Shown here: piece by piece, positions 20,389-29,020 of the stretch
Numbering within the stretch: position 1 is the stretch's first letter
Layout of the letters: each line of letters opens with the position of its first letter
Source of the DNA: Algiphilus aromaticivorans DG1253
GTDB lineage: Bacteria > Pseudomonadota > Gammaproteobacteria > Nevskiales > Nevskiaceae
Direction: 5' to 3'
Length of the DNA: 64,000 bases
Assembly: GCF_000733765.1 (NCBI RefSeq)
Contig: NZ_JPOG01000001.1
Coordinates: 1,860,001 to 1,924,000 of the forward strand
The notes under the pieces: model-generated
What the model was told of the DNA's origin: nothing
The model's database searches: none
Seen by the model: only the letters and a program-made list of their open reading frames with translations
Made by a program: the position numbers and the translations under genes

Positions 20389-20486
20389 AGACGACATCCG
20401 AACAGCCGCCGCCACACATCAGAAGCGACGTTCGGGCTACTGGCGACAACGCAGACGCTGAGCGCCGACAGGGGGAGACGGGGAGC

Positions 20487-23400
20487 ATGGCGGACAGCCG
20501 AGAGACGCAATTCCAGCAGGACATCATCGCCGCCATGACGGCCGGCGGGGAATGGATGAGAGGCCCGGCATCGGGCTATGACCGCACCAATGCCTTGTAT
20601 ACCGAGGATCTGCTCGCCTTCTTCCGCGAGGCCTATCCAGAGCGCTGGGACAAGCTCTGCAAGAACAATCCGCAGGATCCGGACAGCGCGCTGGTTCGGG
20701 CGGTTGTGCGTGGGCTAGAGAAGCAGGGCACCCTGGAAGTTCTGCGCCACGGCGTGAAGGTGCCGGGTGTAGCGATCGCTACCTGCGCCTTCAAGCCAGA
20801 CCACGGCATGAACCCGGATGCCGCCGCACGCTATGCCGCCAACCGCCTGCGCGTGGTGCCGGAAGTCTCCTATTCGCCGCATGCGCGCGAGGGCGAGTAC
20901 AACCCGCGGCTGGATCTCGTGCTTTTCGTCAACGGCATCCCCGTGGCCACGCTAGAGCTGAAAAGTCAGTTCAAGCAGAGCGTTGACCAGGCCAAGCGGC
21001 AGTATCGCAACGACCGACCGCCGAAGGATCCGACCACCCGCAAGCCTGAGCCACTCCTGACATTCAAGCGCGGCGCGCTGGTGCACTTTGCCGTCAGCCA
21101 GGACGAGGTGGCAATGACCACCAAGCTGGCGGGCACAGACACGGTCTTCCTGCCCTTCAACCAGGGCACGGCCGAGGGCGGCGCAGGCAACCCGCAGGCG
21201 CCGGACGATATGCACTACGCCACGGCCTACCTGTGGGAGCGCGTCTTCCAGCGCGATGCCTGGATGCGCATCCTTGCCCGTTTCCTGCACTTGCAGCAGG
21301 AGACCAAGGAACACTTCGACGGCACGCGCACCACGAAGGAGACGCTGATCTTCCCGCGCTATCACCAGTGGGAAGTGGTCAACCGGCTGATGGACGCCAC
21401 GCGCACCGAAGGCGTGGGGAAACGGTATCTGGTGCAGCACAGCGCCGGCTCCGGCAAATCCAACTCCATCGCCTGGATGGCGCACCAGCTCAGCGGGCTC
21501 TACGGCGACGACGGCAAGCAGCTGTTCAACTCCGTCATCGTTGTCACCGACCGCACCGTGCTCGACGACCAGCTTCAAAGGACGATCTACCAGTTCGAGC
21601 ATGCACATGGGGTTGTGCGGCCGATCACGCGCGACGTGGGCTCGCAGAGCAAGTCCGAGCAGCTGGCCGAGGCGCTGGTCGCTGGCACGCGCATCATCAT
21701 CGTCACCATCCAGACCTTCCCCGCCCTCTTCGAGGCGTTGGACAGGCGGCCGCAGCTGGCCGAGGGGCGCTACGCCGTCATCGCCGACGAGGCACATTCG
21801 TCGCAGACCGGCAGCTCGGCCGCCAAGCTCAAGGCCATCCTTGGCACGGAGGCGGACGACGACAACGAAGAGATCAACGCGGAAGACATGATGGATGCCG
21901 CCGTGGCGGCCCGAACGCCGACCGATCGCATCAGCTACTTCGCCTTCACTGCCACACCCAAGGCCAAGACCCTGGAACTATTCGGCCGGCCACCGGATTC
22001 GACGCAACCACCCGGCAACGACAACACGCCCGAGCCCTTCCACCTTTACTCCATGCGTCAGGCCATCGAGGAGGGCTTCATCCTCGACGTGCTCGAAAAC
22101 TATGTGACCTACGCGACCGCGTGGAAGCTGTCGCACCCCGACGGGGACGAGAAGGAAGTCGACACGCGCAAGGGCTCGACCAAGCTGGCGCGCTGGGTGC
22201 GCCTGCACCCCCACAACATCAGCCAGCGTGTGCAGGTCATCGTCGAGCACTTCCGCGAGAACGTCCGTCACCTGCTCAACGGCCAGGCAAAAGCCATGGT
22301 CGTCACCGGCAGTCGGCAGGAGGCCGTGCGCTATACGCTGGCCATGCGCAAGTACATCGAAGAGAAGGGCTATGCCGATGTGCACCCGCTGGTCGCCTTC
22401 TCCGGCACCGTACCGCCGGATGAGGAAATTCCGGAGGAGGTCGCGGAGAACAGCAGCCGACTGAACCCGGGGCTCAAGGGCCGCGACCTGGCCGAGGCAT
22501 TCGACACCGACGAATACAACGTCATGATCGCGGCCAACAAGTTCCAGACCGGGTTCGACCAGCCGAAGCTCTGCGCGATGTACGTCGACAAGAAGCTCCA
22601 AGGGGTTGATTGCGTACAGACGCTCTCCCGACTCAACCGGACCTTCCCCGGCAAGCAGACTTTCGTCCTCGATCTCCACAACGAGCCGCAGGAAATCCTC
22701 GAAGCTTTCCGCCTCTACTACAACAAGGCAGAGTTGGCGGACGTCTCCGACGCCAACGTGGTCTACGACCTGCAACAGTCGCTCGATGCCCAGGGCATCT
22801 ACCACTGGGACGAGGTTGAGGCGTTCGCTCGCGCCTTCTTCGACCCCAAGGGCGCGGCCAGCAAACTGAGCTACTACTGCAAGCCGGCGCACGAACGCTA
22901 TACGACGCGCTACAAGGAAGCAGTCGCCGAGATTCAGGCGCTGGAAGCAAAGAAGCGGGAAGCCGAGCGTACCGGCGACCAGGCGGGCGCCAAGCGCTTC
23001 ACGCAGGAGTTGGAGGAAGCAGGCAAGGCCCGCGACACGCTGGACCTCTTCAAGAAGAACCTCGCCAGCTTCGTCCGTACCTACGAGTTCCTGTCGCAGA
23101 TCATCAGTTACGAGGACCGCGAGCTGGAACAGCTATGCGTCTTCGCCAAGCACCTGCATCCGCTGCTGCGCACGCAAGCGCCCGAAGGCGAGGAGATCGA
23201 CCTCTCCGAGCTGCAACTGACCCACTACCGGCTGACCAAGCGCGCGGAGCACCAGCTCCAACTTGCCGAGGAACAGGGCGAGTACGGCCTGAAACCGGTC
23301 AGCGATGTCGGCTCCGGTAAGCCCTACGATCCGGAAAAGAAGCGGCTATCCGAGATCATCGAGAAGCTCAACGAGCTGTTTGGGGCAGAGGTCAGCGACG

Positions 23401-23672
23401 CTGACAAGCTGCAATACGCGAACGGCATCGCCGACCGCATCGAGCGCGACGAGGCGGTAATGGCGCAGGTGAAGAGCCATTCGCCGCAGCAGGTCATGCA
23501 CGGCCTGTTCCCGAAGCGGGTGACCGACACGGTGCTCGATGCCATGCAGGACCACCAGAAACTATCGATGGAGGTCTTGGAGAACAACGTCACGGAGAAG
23601 GAATTCCAGTGGCTGATCCTTCGACTGTTGGCTGACCGCATCTCCGGCAGTCAGCCCGGGAGCCAGCCCTGA
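20487..23672 (+). CDS. hsdR: HsdR, type I restriction endonuclease and translocase subunit
   Basis: 1061 residues from ATG 20487 behind GGGGGAG; an in-frame extension to 20364 would overlap the antitoxin and lacks homology. The N-terminal nuclease domain has the D...ExK pattern (RLDLVLFVNG, then ATLELKS; about residues 143-160). The helicase domain has Walker A HSAGSGKS (about 318-325), DEAH in VIADEAHSSQ (about 434) and later motor motifs (NKFQTGFDQP, QTLSRLNR). A helical C-terminus contacts HsdM. It cleaves unmodified DNA after ATP-driven translocation. Its stop overlaps the mrr stub as TGATG. Confidence 0.97.
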   Translation: MADSRETQFQQDIIAAMTAGGEWMRGPASGYDRTNALYTEDLLAFFREAYPERWDKLCKNNPQDPDSALVRAVVRGLEKQGTLEVLRHGVKVPGVAIATCAFKPDHGMNPDAAARYAANRLRVVPEVSYSPHAREGEYNPRLDLVLFVNGIPVATLELKSQFKQSVDQAKRQYRNDRPPKDPTTRKPEPLLTFKRGALVHFAVSQDEVAMTTKLAGTDTVFLPFNQGTAEGGAGNPQAPDDMHYATAYLWERVFQRDAWMRILARFLHLQQETKEHFDGTRTTKETLIFPRYHQWEVVNRLMDATRTEGVGKRYLVQHSAGSGKSNSIAWMAHQLSGLYGDDGKQLFNSVIVVTDRTVLDDQLQRTIYQFEHAHGVVRPITRDVGSQSKSEQLAEALVAGTRIIIVTIQTFPALFEALDRRPQLAEGRYAVIADEAHSSQTGSSAAKLKAILGTEADDDNEEINAEDMMDAAVAARTPTDRISYFAFTATPKAKTLELFGRPPDSTQPPGNDNTPEPFHLYSMRQAIEEGFILDVLENYVTYATAWKLSHPDGDEKEVDTRKGSTKLARWVRLHPHNISQRVQVIVEHFRENVRHLLNGQAKAMVVTGSRQEAVRYTLAMRKYIEEKGYADVHPLVAFSGTVPPDEEIPEEVAENSSRLNPGLKGRDLAEAFDTDEYNVMIAANKFQTGFDQPKLCAMYVDKKLQGVDCVQTLSRLNRTFPGKQTFVLDLHNEPQEILEAFRLYYNKAELADVSDANVVYDLQQSLDAQGIYHWDEVEAFARAFFDPKGAASKLSYYCKPAHERYTTRYKEAVAEIQALEAKKREAERTGDQAGAKRFTQELEEAGKARDTLDLFKKNLASFVRTYEFLSQIISYEDRELEQLCVFAKHLHPLLRTQAPEGEEIDLSELQLTHYRLTKRAEHQLQLAEEQGEYGLKPVSDVGSGKPYDPEKKRLSEIIEKLNELFGAEVSDADKLQYANGIADRIERDEAVMAQVKSHSPQQVMHGLFPKRVTDTVLDAMQDHQKLSMEVLENNVTEKEFQWLILRLLADRISGSQPGSQP

Positions 23673-23782
23673 TGGCCATACCGGACTTCCAAACCCTGAT
23701 GCGGCCCGTGCTCGAATACATCTCGGCCACCGGGGAGGAGCAGCTCAAGGATATTTACGAGGAGTGGGCTGCGCATTGTTAG
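23672..23782 (+). pseudogene. Truncated mrr-like restriction gene (N-terminal stub)
   Basis: A 36-codon frame that overlaps the hsdR stop (TGATG): MAIPDFQTLMRPVLEYIS, then EEQLKDIYEEWAAHC and a TAG. This matches the start of the Mrr N-terminal winged-helix domain (compare the pattern P-x-(F/Y)-x-x-(F/L)-(M/I)-x-P-(V/L)-L). The rest of that domain and the nuclease domain are missing. Either the gene was cut when the neighbouring ABC operon arrived, or it decayed after recombination. The 80 bp after it hold only a short CCCC/GGGG hairpin. Confidence 0.65.
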
Positions 23783-23864
23783 TACCGGAGGCAGAACAAT
23801 TCCGGGCCGTCGTGAAACGGTCATACGTAGCCGCATAGCGAAGAATGCTCCCCTGAATCGGGGG

Positions 23865-25811
23865 TTACTGCCCTTGCCAGTCTTCCGGGACCAGTGCCGG
23901 CGGTTTAGTCCATGGCTCTTCCACCAACGCCTCTTGGAACCAGGTCTCACCAAGATTCGCGTGTTCGGTGACGATCAACTGGAAGCCAGGAACATCCTCT
24001 TGGGTAAACTTGAGTAACAGTTCGAACAGTCGGCGCACAGCATTGAGGTCAGCGTCAGCTTCGGTCTTCTGCACTGAACCATCGGCGTCTTTGTAGACCT
24101 GCTCGGATGGAAAGTAGACCTGGGTCGGCTGGTCGATCAGCAGGAAACGCGGGATAGGGCGGTTTCCTTTTGCGGCAAAGAAATGTAGAGCGAGCAGCGC
24201 GGATAGATGATAAGCAAGATGATTCTCGCCACCGCCAGTTCTGCTCATCAGCATGGGACGTTCGGGACGATCAATAATGATCGTCAACTGCTGAAGATTG
24301 ATCCGTGCAGGATACGAAGAGAACTCAGCGCCGAATTCCTGGATATACCGCGTCACATGAGCCGAGATGTTGTTGAGAATCGAAACCAATCGATCGCTAC
24401 TCTCGTCAGCGCCAATCTTCTCCTCGAGCTGCCTTACCTTGTTGTCGAGGTGCTGATGCTCTGCTTCCAATCTGCCAAGCTCTTCATCCGGGAGTAGCCC
24501 TTCTAGGAACAGGCTGATACGACCAACCACGCGCGCGGCAGCATTGTTGCGCGCTCCCATCTTGGCGATGACGTCGTTCGCCGATATCGCAGCCGATAGC
24601 TCTCCCTCCTTTTTTTTGATCGTGTTCACTACCTCATCCACCCTGCCATGAAGCTCGGCAAGGTAGGCTTCGAGCTTCGGCCGTTGGCCGGTAGCGGTAC
24701 GCAACTCCTTATCTAGGGATTCCAGCTCTCTGAGTAATACGGTAGCGACGGGCGTATCCAGCGCAAGGTTGCGCTCGCTAAACGGCCACTGCCACTCGCC
24801 CGTTTCCGGATTCCTCGGAAATGCTTTGATAGAAGCCAGCCGGTCCACCTGTTCGGCAGCCTCACTTTCATAGCCGCCCGCTCGCTTAGCGAACTGCCGT
24901 GCCGCATCTATCCGGGCTTGGACATCACGGCGCTCCTGACGTAGCTCCCTCAGCTCTTCTTCGAGACGCGAAATTCGGCTTCCATCGTCATCTGGCGCCG
25001 ATTCGGGCGCCCATGACAACGCTGACCTCAATGCGTCGATAGTCCCTTCGCCATCAGGCTCAACATCAGAGGGCCCAATTACGCCCACGGTCCTGGCCTC
25101 TGAGTAGAGGCCGGCAGCCTTCGCATGAGACGTATCCCGTTCGTTTCGCGCCTGCGCGAGTTGTTTTCTCTTGATCCTTAAATCCCGCTGCACGGTACGT
25201 AGCTTTGCTTCTAGTTCATAGCGATCCTGGGAGGACACGCCAAGAAGAATCGGCAGTGTGTCGCGGATCGCTTGTGGTTGGAATTGCTCATTCTGCCGAT
25301 AGAACAACTGATCCTTGTTCGCGACCAATCCCTGCTTTTGGAAGAGATAGTAGAACGTGTGCTTCACGTTGGCGGCGAAGCTATCGCGACTATTTGTGAC
25401 CTCGACATCGGTGCGGTTCTCGGGGATACCCAGCATGCGCGACAACAGCTCGACAATGCTTTCGTCCTGTGTGTTGGTCTCCAACTCCTCAAATTTCGGC
25501 GGCTGCAACTTGGCACCCCGTCGCAGCATTGCTGTGCTGCAACTCGCGGCGCCACTAGACGGGGTTGGCTTCGCCACTAGCACTTGCTCCCCCTCAAATT
25601 GGTAAACGACCGCAAACCAAGCCACTTTCTCGCGGATCACACCTTCGGGCACATTAAAGGTGGAGCGCCCCATGCAGTATTCAATGATTTCGGAAAGGGC
25701 AGACTTCCCAGTCGAAGATCGACCTGTGATGATGTTGAGCCCATCAACATTGAAACGAAGGTCCCGACGCTGACCATCGTGGCTATATATATGGATTGAG
25801 CTAATCTTCAC
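23865..25811 (-). CDS. DUF3732-type ABC ATPase of an ABC-three-component-like system
   Basis: 648 residues. Walker A GRSSTGKS is at 30-37 in an SMC/Rad50-like N-terminal half, then a long coiled-coil stretch (about 200-480), then a signature-like RTGGGENHLAYHLSALLALHF and Walker B FLLIDQPTQVYFPSE. DNA-repair-type ABC ATPases of this kind drive predicted conflict systems. It starts with GTG at 25811, overlapping the middle-component stop as GTGA, and is the last gene of a three-gene operon. The family assignment is from memory of the DUF3732 pattern; biological function is unproven here. Confidence 0.85.
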   Translation of the reverse strand: MKISSIHIYSHDGQRRDLRFNVDGLNIITGRSSTGKSALSEIIEYCMGRSTFNVPEGVIREKVAWFAVVYQFEGEQVLVAKPTPSSGAASCSTAMLRRGAKLQPPKFEELETNTQDESIVELLSRMLGIPENRTDVEVTNSRDSFAANVKHTFYYLFQKQGLVANKDQLFYRQNEQFQPQAIRDTLPILLGVSSQDRYELEAKLRTVQRDLRIKRKQLAQARNERDTSHAKAAGLYSEARTVGVIGPSDVEPDGEGTIDALRSALSWAPESAPDDDGSRISRLEEELRELRQERRDVQARIDAARQFAKRAGGYESEAAEQVDRLASIKAFPRNPETGEWQWPFSERNLALDTPVATVLLRELESLDKELRTATGQRPKLEAYLAELHGRVDEVVNTIKKKEGELSAAISANDVIAKMGARNNAAARVVGRISLFLEGLLPDEELGRLEAEHQHLDNKVRQLEEKIGADESSDRLVSILNNISAHVTRYIQEFGAEFSSYPARINLQQLTIIIDRPERPMLMSRTGGGENHLAYHLSALLALHFFAAKGNRPIPRFLLIDQPTQVYFPSEQVYKDADGSVQKTEADADLNAVRRLFELLLKFTQEDVPGFQLIVTEHANLGETWFQEALVEEPWTKPPALVPEDWQGQ

Positions 25812-26296
25812 GGACGAACTCCGAAGGTCGTGTAAATGGTTGACCGGTCAGCGATTCGGGCGAACTCCTTTCCAAGAATGCGCGCAACCTTTTGGCAAGC
25901 GACGGTCTCGTCCGTACCTTTCACGGCCTTGCGCACCGTCTTCGGCACTGACTGGATACGGGCGTCATTCGATATGGCCACACAGCCCTTTTCCATCAGC
26001 AAGCCAAACCCTTCGAAAGCATAGGGCAGCATTTGTGTGACTCTATCGGCGAAGCCCACCATAAGTTGCTGATTCAATTCCGTGGTGCTGAGTAATCGGC
26101 TTCGCGAGTTTCTGGCGATCACGTCACGCGAGTCTTTGTAGAGGCACAGTGGCAGCAACAACAACGTCAGGGAGAAAGGCATGCCGCGGGCGTCTGCTTC
26201 CTCGTACCCGCGTATTCCACGGAACAGAATCAGGCCGCAAAAAGCCGGATTGAACAAGTTGCGAATCTCGAACGGGCGCTGATCCAACCGCTTCAT
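25808..26296 (-). CDS. Middle component of the ABC-three-component-like system
   Basis: 162 residues from ATG 26296, which overlaps the stop of the effector gene as ATGA; its own stop overlaps the ATPase start. EIRNLFNPAFCGLILFRGI near the N-terminus, PFSLTLLLLPLCLYKDSR, and the C-terminal end TIYTTFGVRP fit the small middle-component family (MC3-like) that links the ATPase to the effector. It has no catalytic motif and no signal peptide. Function is inferred from family and operon position. Confidence 0.8.
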   Translation of the reverse strand: MKRLDQRPFEIRNLFNPAFCGLILFRGIRGYEEADARGMPFSLTLLLLPLCLYKDSRDVIARNSRSRLLSTTELNQQLMVGFADRVTQMLPYAFEGFGLLMEKGCVAISNDARIQSVPKTVRKAVKGTDETVACQKVARILGKEFARIADRSTIYTTFGVRP

Positions 26297-27516
26297 GAAG
26301 CAGCCCCCAACACCTTGTCGATCCGGTCGAGGAACCTCGGATGCCAATAAACTCTGGGTTTTGGTGCGCCATCGGCAAGGATATGGAAATTGCCGCGAAG
26401 AACATACGGCTCGGTCACCCTCGCGCGAATGCGCATGGATTCCATATTCCCCGTCTCGAACTGGGCCCAGTTATAGAGAGCAGCACCAGCTTCGCGCAGA
26501 GCCTCCTCGGCGCTATCATCAGCTAGCACATCAAAGACGACATCTTTGTAGCGACTCCATTCGTCTACCAGACGGTCTTCGTATTCCTCGACCTCGCCAG
26601 TCACTAGTAAATTTTGCCGCGCCCAAGCAGATCTCTGCTCAAAGGCCCGATAGTAGTCCAGAATCGCGCTCCTAATACGTTTAGATGACAGGCCGATTTC
26701 GTGGAGCTGCCTGACAAAAAGACGCGGATCAGCATCAGTGTCGATCTCCTCAGCGGGCTCCGTCCCACGGAAGGTTATGGGGAGGTTTCCCGCTGTATAT
26801 TCCTCAGCTAAGTTCGACAACTTGTCCGAGACTTCGTAGCCGGGAATCGCCTCACGCCTAGAGCCCGTCAATTGCTGAATCACCGTTTCAGTCCACCAGC
26901 CTTCTAGGCGCTCGAAGATAAGCTCACGATGTTCTCGCCGGATGCTGCGCATGTGCACGTCGCGGACGATCGACGGGATGTCACCAATTCGGGGGCTGCT
27001 ATCAATAATCAGGATGCGTTCGAGAAAGTCCTGTTTTTCTGGATCGGGCAGCTCATTAAACGCTGTGGCAATCGACCCGATGGTCTGAGACCTTGACTTA
27101 CTGAGTGCGGCATCAGCCAGCTCAGCCAGCGTATGAGTGTCGCCGGTGTCAACTGGATGGTCCGGGAGAAACCGGGCGAGAAACGAATCGCTGGATACCG
27201 CGCTCGTAGTGAACATAAAGAACCGCAGGTTCGAGGAAACCGCACCGTCGCGCTTGTAGCGTGACAACCAGATATTCACTGACTTCCAGAAGTCTGTCGA
27301 AAGGTCGGTCAGCCTATCGCCCTCCGCCTTGTGCTTGAGCGAGGCCAGAGCCTTTCCACCACTGCCGTCAACAAAATCTAGGTCGTCATCCTTTTCGAGG
27401 ACGAGAGCGGTCTCCTCCGGCATTTGCAGCAAACGGAGCAGCGCGAGCCGCGCCTGGTAGATGTATCCCAGGCCCTGCTCGCTGGCTGAGTATCTATCGT
27501 TCACCGACTCTGTCAT
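26293..27516 (-). CDS. Effector of the ABC-three-component-like system, nuclease-like N-terminus
   Basis: 407 residues, first gene of the operon. The N-terminal domain has the order Q14-GLGYIYQARLALLRLL, then LEKDDDLDFVD (E41, D44), then LASLKHK (K61-K63). This is the pattern of restriction-endonuclease-fold dsDNA nucleases such as the DUF4297/Cap4 group. The C-terminal ~140 residues (AILDYYRAFEQRSAWARQ; VLRGNFHILAD; VYWHPRFLDRI) match the C-terminal domain that couples effectors to the ATPase and middle component. Likely role: DNA degradation on sensing invading DNA. This is inference; no activity is shown by sequence alone. Confidence 0.8.
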   Translation of the reverse strand: MTESVNDRYSASEQGLGYIYQARLALLRLLQMPEETALVLEKDDDLDFVDGSGGKALASLKHKAEGDRLTDLSTDFWKSVNIWLSRYKRDGAVSSNLRFFMFTTSAVSSDSFLARFLPDHPVDTGDTHTLAELADAALSKSRSQTIGSIATAFNELPDPEKQDFLERILIIDSSPRIGDIPSIVRDVHMRSIRREHRELIFERLEGWWTETVIQQLTGSRREAIPGYEVSDKLSNLAEEYTAGNLPITFRGTEPAEEIDTDADPRLFVRQLHEIGLSSKRIRSAILDYYRAFEQRSAWARQNLLVTGEVEEYEDRLVDEWSRYKDVVFDVLADDSAEEALREAGAALYNWAQFETGNMESMRIRARVTEPYVLRGNFHILADGAPKPRVYWHPRFLDRIDKVLGAAS

Positions 27517-27959
27517 GTGCGGATAGCCGACTTCGGCCCCGGCCGCCTACGCCGCCCCTGACCTTCACGCATCTCCCCCTCCATTTCACTACTAGAACGA
27601 CTGCCAGTGCCGCTAGCTAGTCGCCCATCACTCCCTTGAGTACGTAGCCTGCGCGCCTGGCGAACAGGCGTCAAAGCCTGGCACCTCCATCTATCCTGGC
27701 GCTCCCTGGAAATGCTGCCTCCTCTTCACCGCGCGGCCCTCTTTGGACTTTGACTACTCAACTAATCTCGCCGAGGCCCCGGTTGATCGAGCGCGCACTA
27801 GCAGCACCACACCACACGCATTGAGTGCGCCCTTCGGCACCACAACGAACGTTCGGGAGAAGCCCTATCGGTTGGGCCTGTATCGGCAGGTCAAGGCTAA
27901 ACTGGGCATATTTAAGCGCTGAACTAGGGCATGGTCTTCAAAGCCCACCACCCAGCAGA
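27517..27959. other. Non-coding right part of the island
   Basis: 443 bp between the effector start and the right arm sites. No gene is convincing: the long plus frame beginning at 27825 is antisense to the crotonase genes. It should hold the promoter of the three-gene operon, though I see no clear -10/-35. A degenerate arm-like TGGGCATATTT lies near 27903. Confidence 0.5.
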
Positions 27960-27981
27960 TGGGGGCATATTTGGGGGCATA
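27960..27981. repeat. Integrase arm-type sites, right end
   Basis: Two direct TGGGGGCATA copies (27960-27969 and 27972-27981) with the same 12-bp spacing as at the left end, 63 bp before the right core repeat. An AT-rich stretch with a T-run (about 27985-28040) lies between and could help DNA bending. Confidence 0.7.
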
Positions 27982-28043
27982 TTCAAATCGCGGATATATT
28001 TTTTTGTACACTTTTCAAGGCGTTAATAACCTTTTACTGTGGA

Positions 28044-28062
28044 CGCCGCCTCCACCAGTTTC
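28044..28062. repeat. attR, right 19-bp core repeat
   Basis: CGCCGCCTCCACCAGTTTC, identical to 10478-10496. It is a copy of the tmRNA 3' end with no tmRNA body, so it marks the right boundary of the island. Confidence 0.92.
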
Positions 28063-28096
28063 ACGACGAAGCCCGCCTCGCGCGGGCTTCGTCGTG
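28062..28096. terminator. Long hairpin at the chromosomal right junction
   Basis: Perfect 15-bp inverted repeat CACGACGAAGCCCGC / GCGGGCTTCGTCGTG with a 5-nt loop, directly after attR and 8 bp from the end of the convergent crotonase gene. No T-run follows. It was probably the original ssrA terminator before the island inserted, and may now end crotonase transcripts. Confidence 0.55.
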
Positions 28097-28103
28097 TCCG
28101 GCC

Positions 28104-29018
28104 TCAGCCCTTGAAGGTGGACATGCCGAAGTCGCCAAAGGGCTCGTCACGCTCGCGCACGGCCTGCTTGAAACCCGCCTCTGCAGCGCGCTGCTGGAAG
28201 GCATAGCCCTCCGGCGTGTGGCGGGTGATACCGTCAAAAACGGTGCCCAGCATCTGCGCCGTGTGCAGCCCCTGCTGCATGACGGATTGGTTGAGCAGAA
28301 GCTTCATCATGACGAGCTGGTTCACCGGCATGCGCGCGATACGCGCGAGCAGCGCCTCGAAGCGCTCGTCGAGCGCCTCAGCCGGCGCCGACTCAATCGC
28401 CAGCCCCCATTCGACCGCTTCCTTGCCGGAGAGGCAGTCCCCAGTAAAGAGCAGGCGCTTGGCTTTCTCCAGGCCGAGTCGGTGGAACCACATGGAGGTG
28501 GTCGGAGAGCCCCAGACGCGCGCCGGCGGGTAGCCGATCTTGGCGTCGTCGGCGATGACGAGCAAATCCGAGCACAGCGCCATATCGGTGCCACCCGCCA
28601 CGCAGAAGCCATGGACCTTACAGACCACCGGCTTCTCGCTGTGAAACAGGCTCATGAAGCCTTTCACGTTGCGGCTCATCATGGCGTAGTCGGCTATCGG
28701 ATCCCAGGTCTGGTCCGGGTCGTGGTTGTGCTGCTGCAGCTCGGGATCAAGCACCGTGCCTGCCGGACGCGCCGCGCTGTCGTCGCCGCCGGCCTGGCCC
28801 TCGGCCGACTCGACGAGGTCGTAGCCGCCGCAGAAGCCGCTGCCCCGTCCCGAGAGCGCAATGACATGCACACCGGTATCGAGATTGGCGCGCTCGACAC
28901 AGGCCGCCAGCTCGCGCGGCAACTCCATGGTGATGCCGTTGCCGCGCTCGGGGCGATTCAGCGTGATACGCGCAACGCGGCCGTCGCGCTCGTAGGTCAT
29001 CGTGGTCGGTTCAGTCAT
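28104..29018 (-). CDS. Crotonase-family enoyl-CoA hydratase/isomerase (second gene of pair)
   Basis: 304 residues from ATG 29018 (MTEPTTMTYERDGRVARITL), with GGAGAG upstream. The crotonase fold is shown by ITLNRPERGNGIT, the oxyanion-hole segments ALSGRGSGFCGGYD and GFCVAGGTDMALCSDL, and RVWGSPT. The insert around residues 80-125 (HNHDPDQTWDPIADYA) is longer than in simple hydratases. It lies 2 bp after the other crotonase gene on the same strand and likely acts with the divergent acyl-CoA dehydrogenase in fatty- or aryl-acyl-CoA breakdown. Substrate unknown. Confidence 0.9.
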   Translation of the reverse strand: MTEPTTMTYERDGRVARITLNRPERGNGITMELPRELAACVERANLDTGVHVIALSGRGSGFCGGYDLVESAEGQAGGDDSAARPAGTVLDPELQQHNHDPDQTWDPIADYAMMSRNVKGFMSLFHSEKPVVCKVHGFCVAGGTDMALCSDLLVIADDAKIGYPPARVWGSPTTSMWFHRLGLEKAKRLLFTGDCLSGKEAVEWGLAIESAPAEALDERFEALLARIARMPVNQLVMMKLLLNQSVMQQGLHTAQMLGTVFDGITRHTPEGYAFQQRAAEAGFKQAVRERDEPFGDFGMSTFKG

Positions 29019-29020
29019 GC

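Larger units (their letters stand above)
10478..28062. mobile_element. Genomic island integrated in ssrA (17.6 kb)
   Basis: The island lies between two perfect copies of a 19-bp sequence from the ssrA 3' end (10478-10496 and 28044-28062). A P4-type integrase begins 160 bp inside the left end, and matching TGGGGGCATA pairs mark both ends. Cargo: a metallopeptidase gene broken by an IS, an AlpA-type regulator, an unknown 416-residue protein, a small zinc-motif protein, a type I restriction-modification system, an mrr stub and an ABC-three-component-like operon. No conjugation or phage structural genes are present, so it would need a helper to move. The right third is visibly more AT-rich than the host DNA. 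Confidence 0.93.

Noticed and set aside
28044-28062. A second tRNA- or tmRNA-like gene at the right end of the island
   Set aside because: Only the 19-bp core is present. No acceptor partner, tag frame or stem is found upstream.
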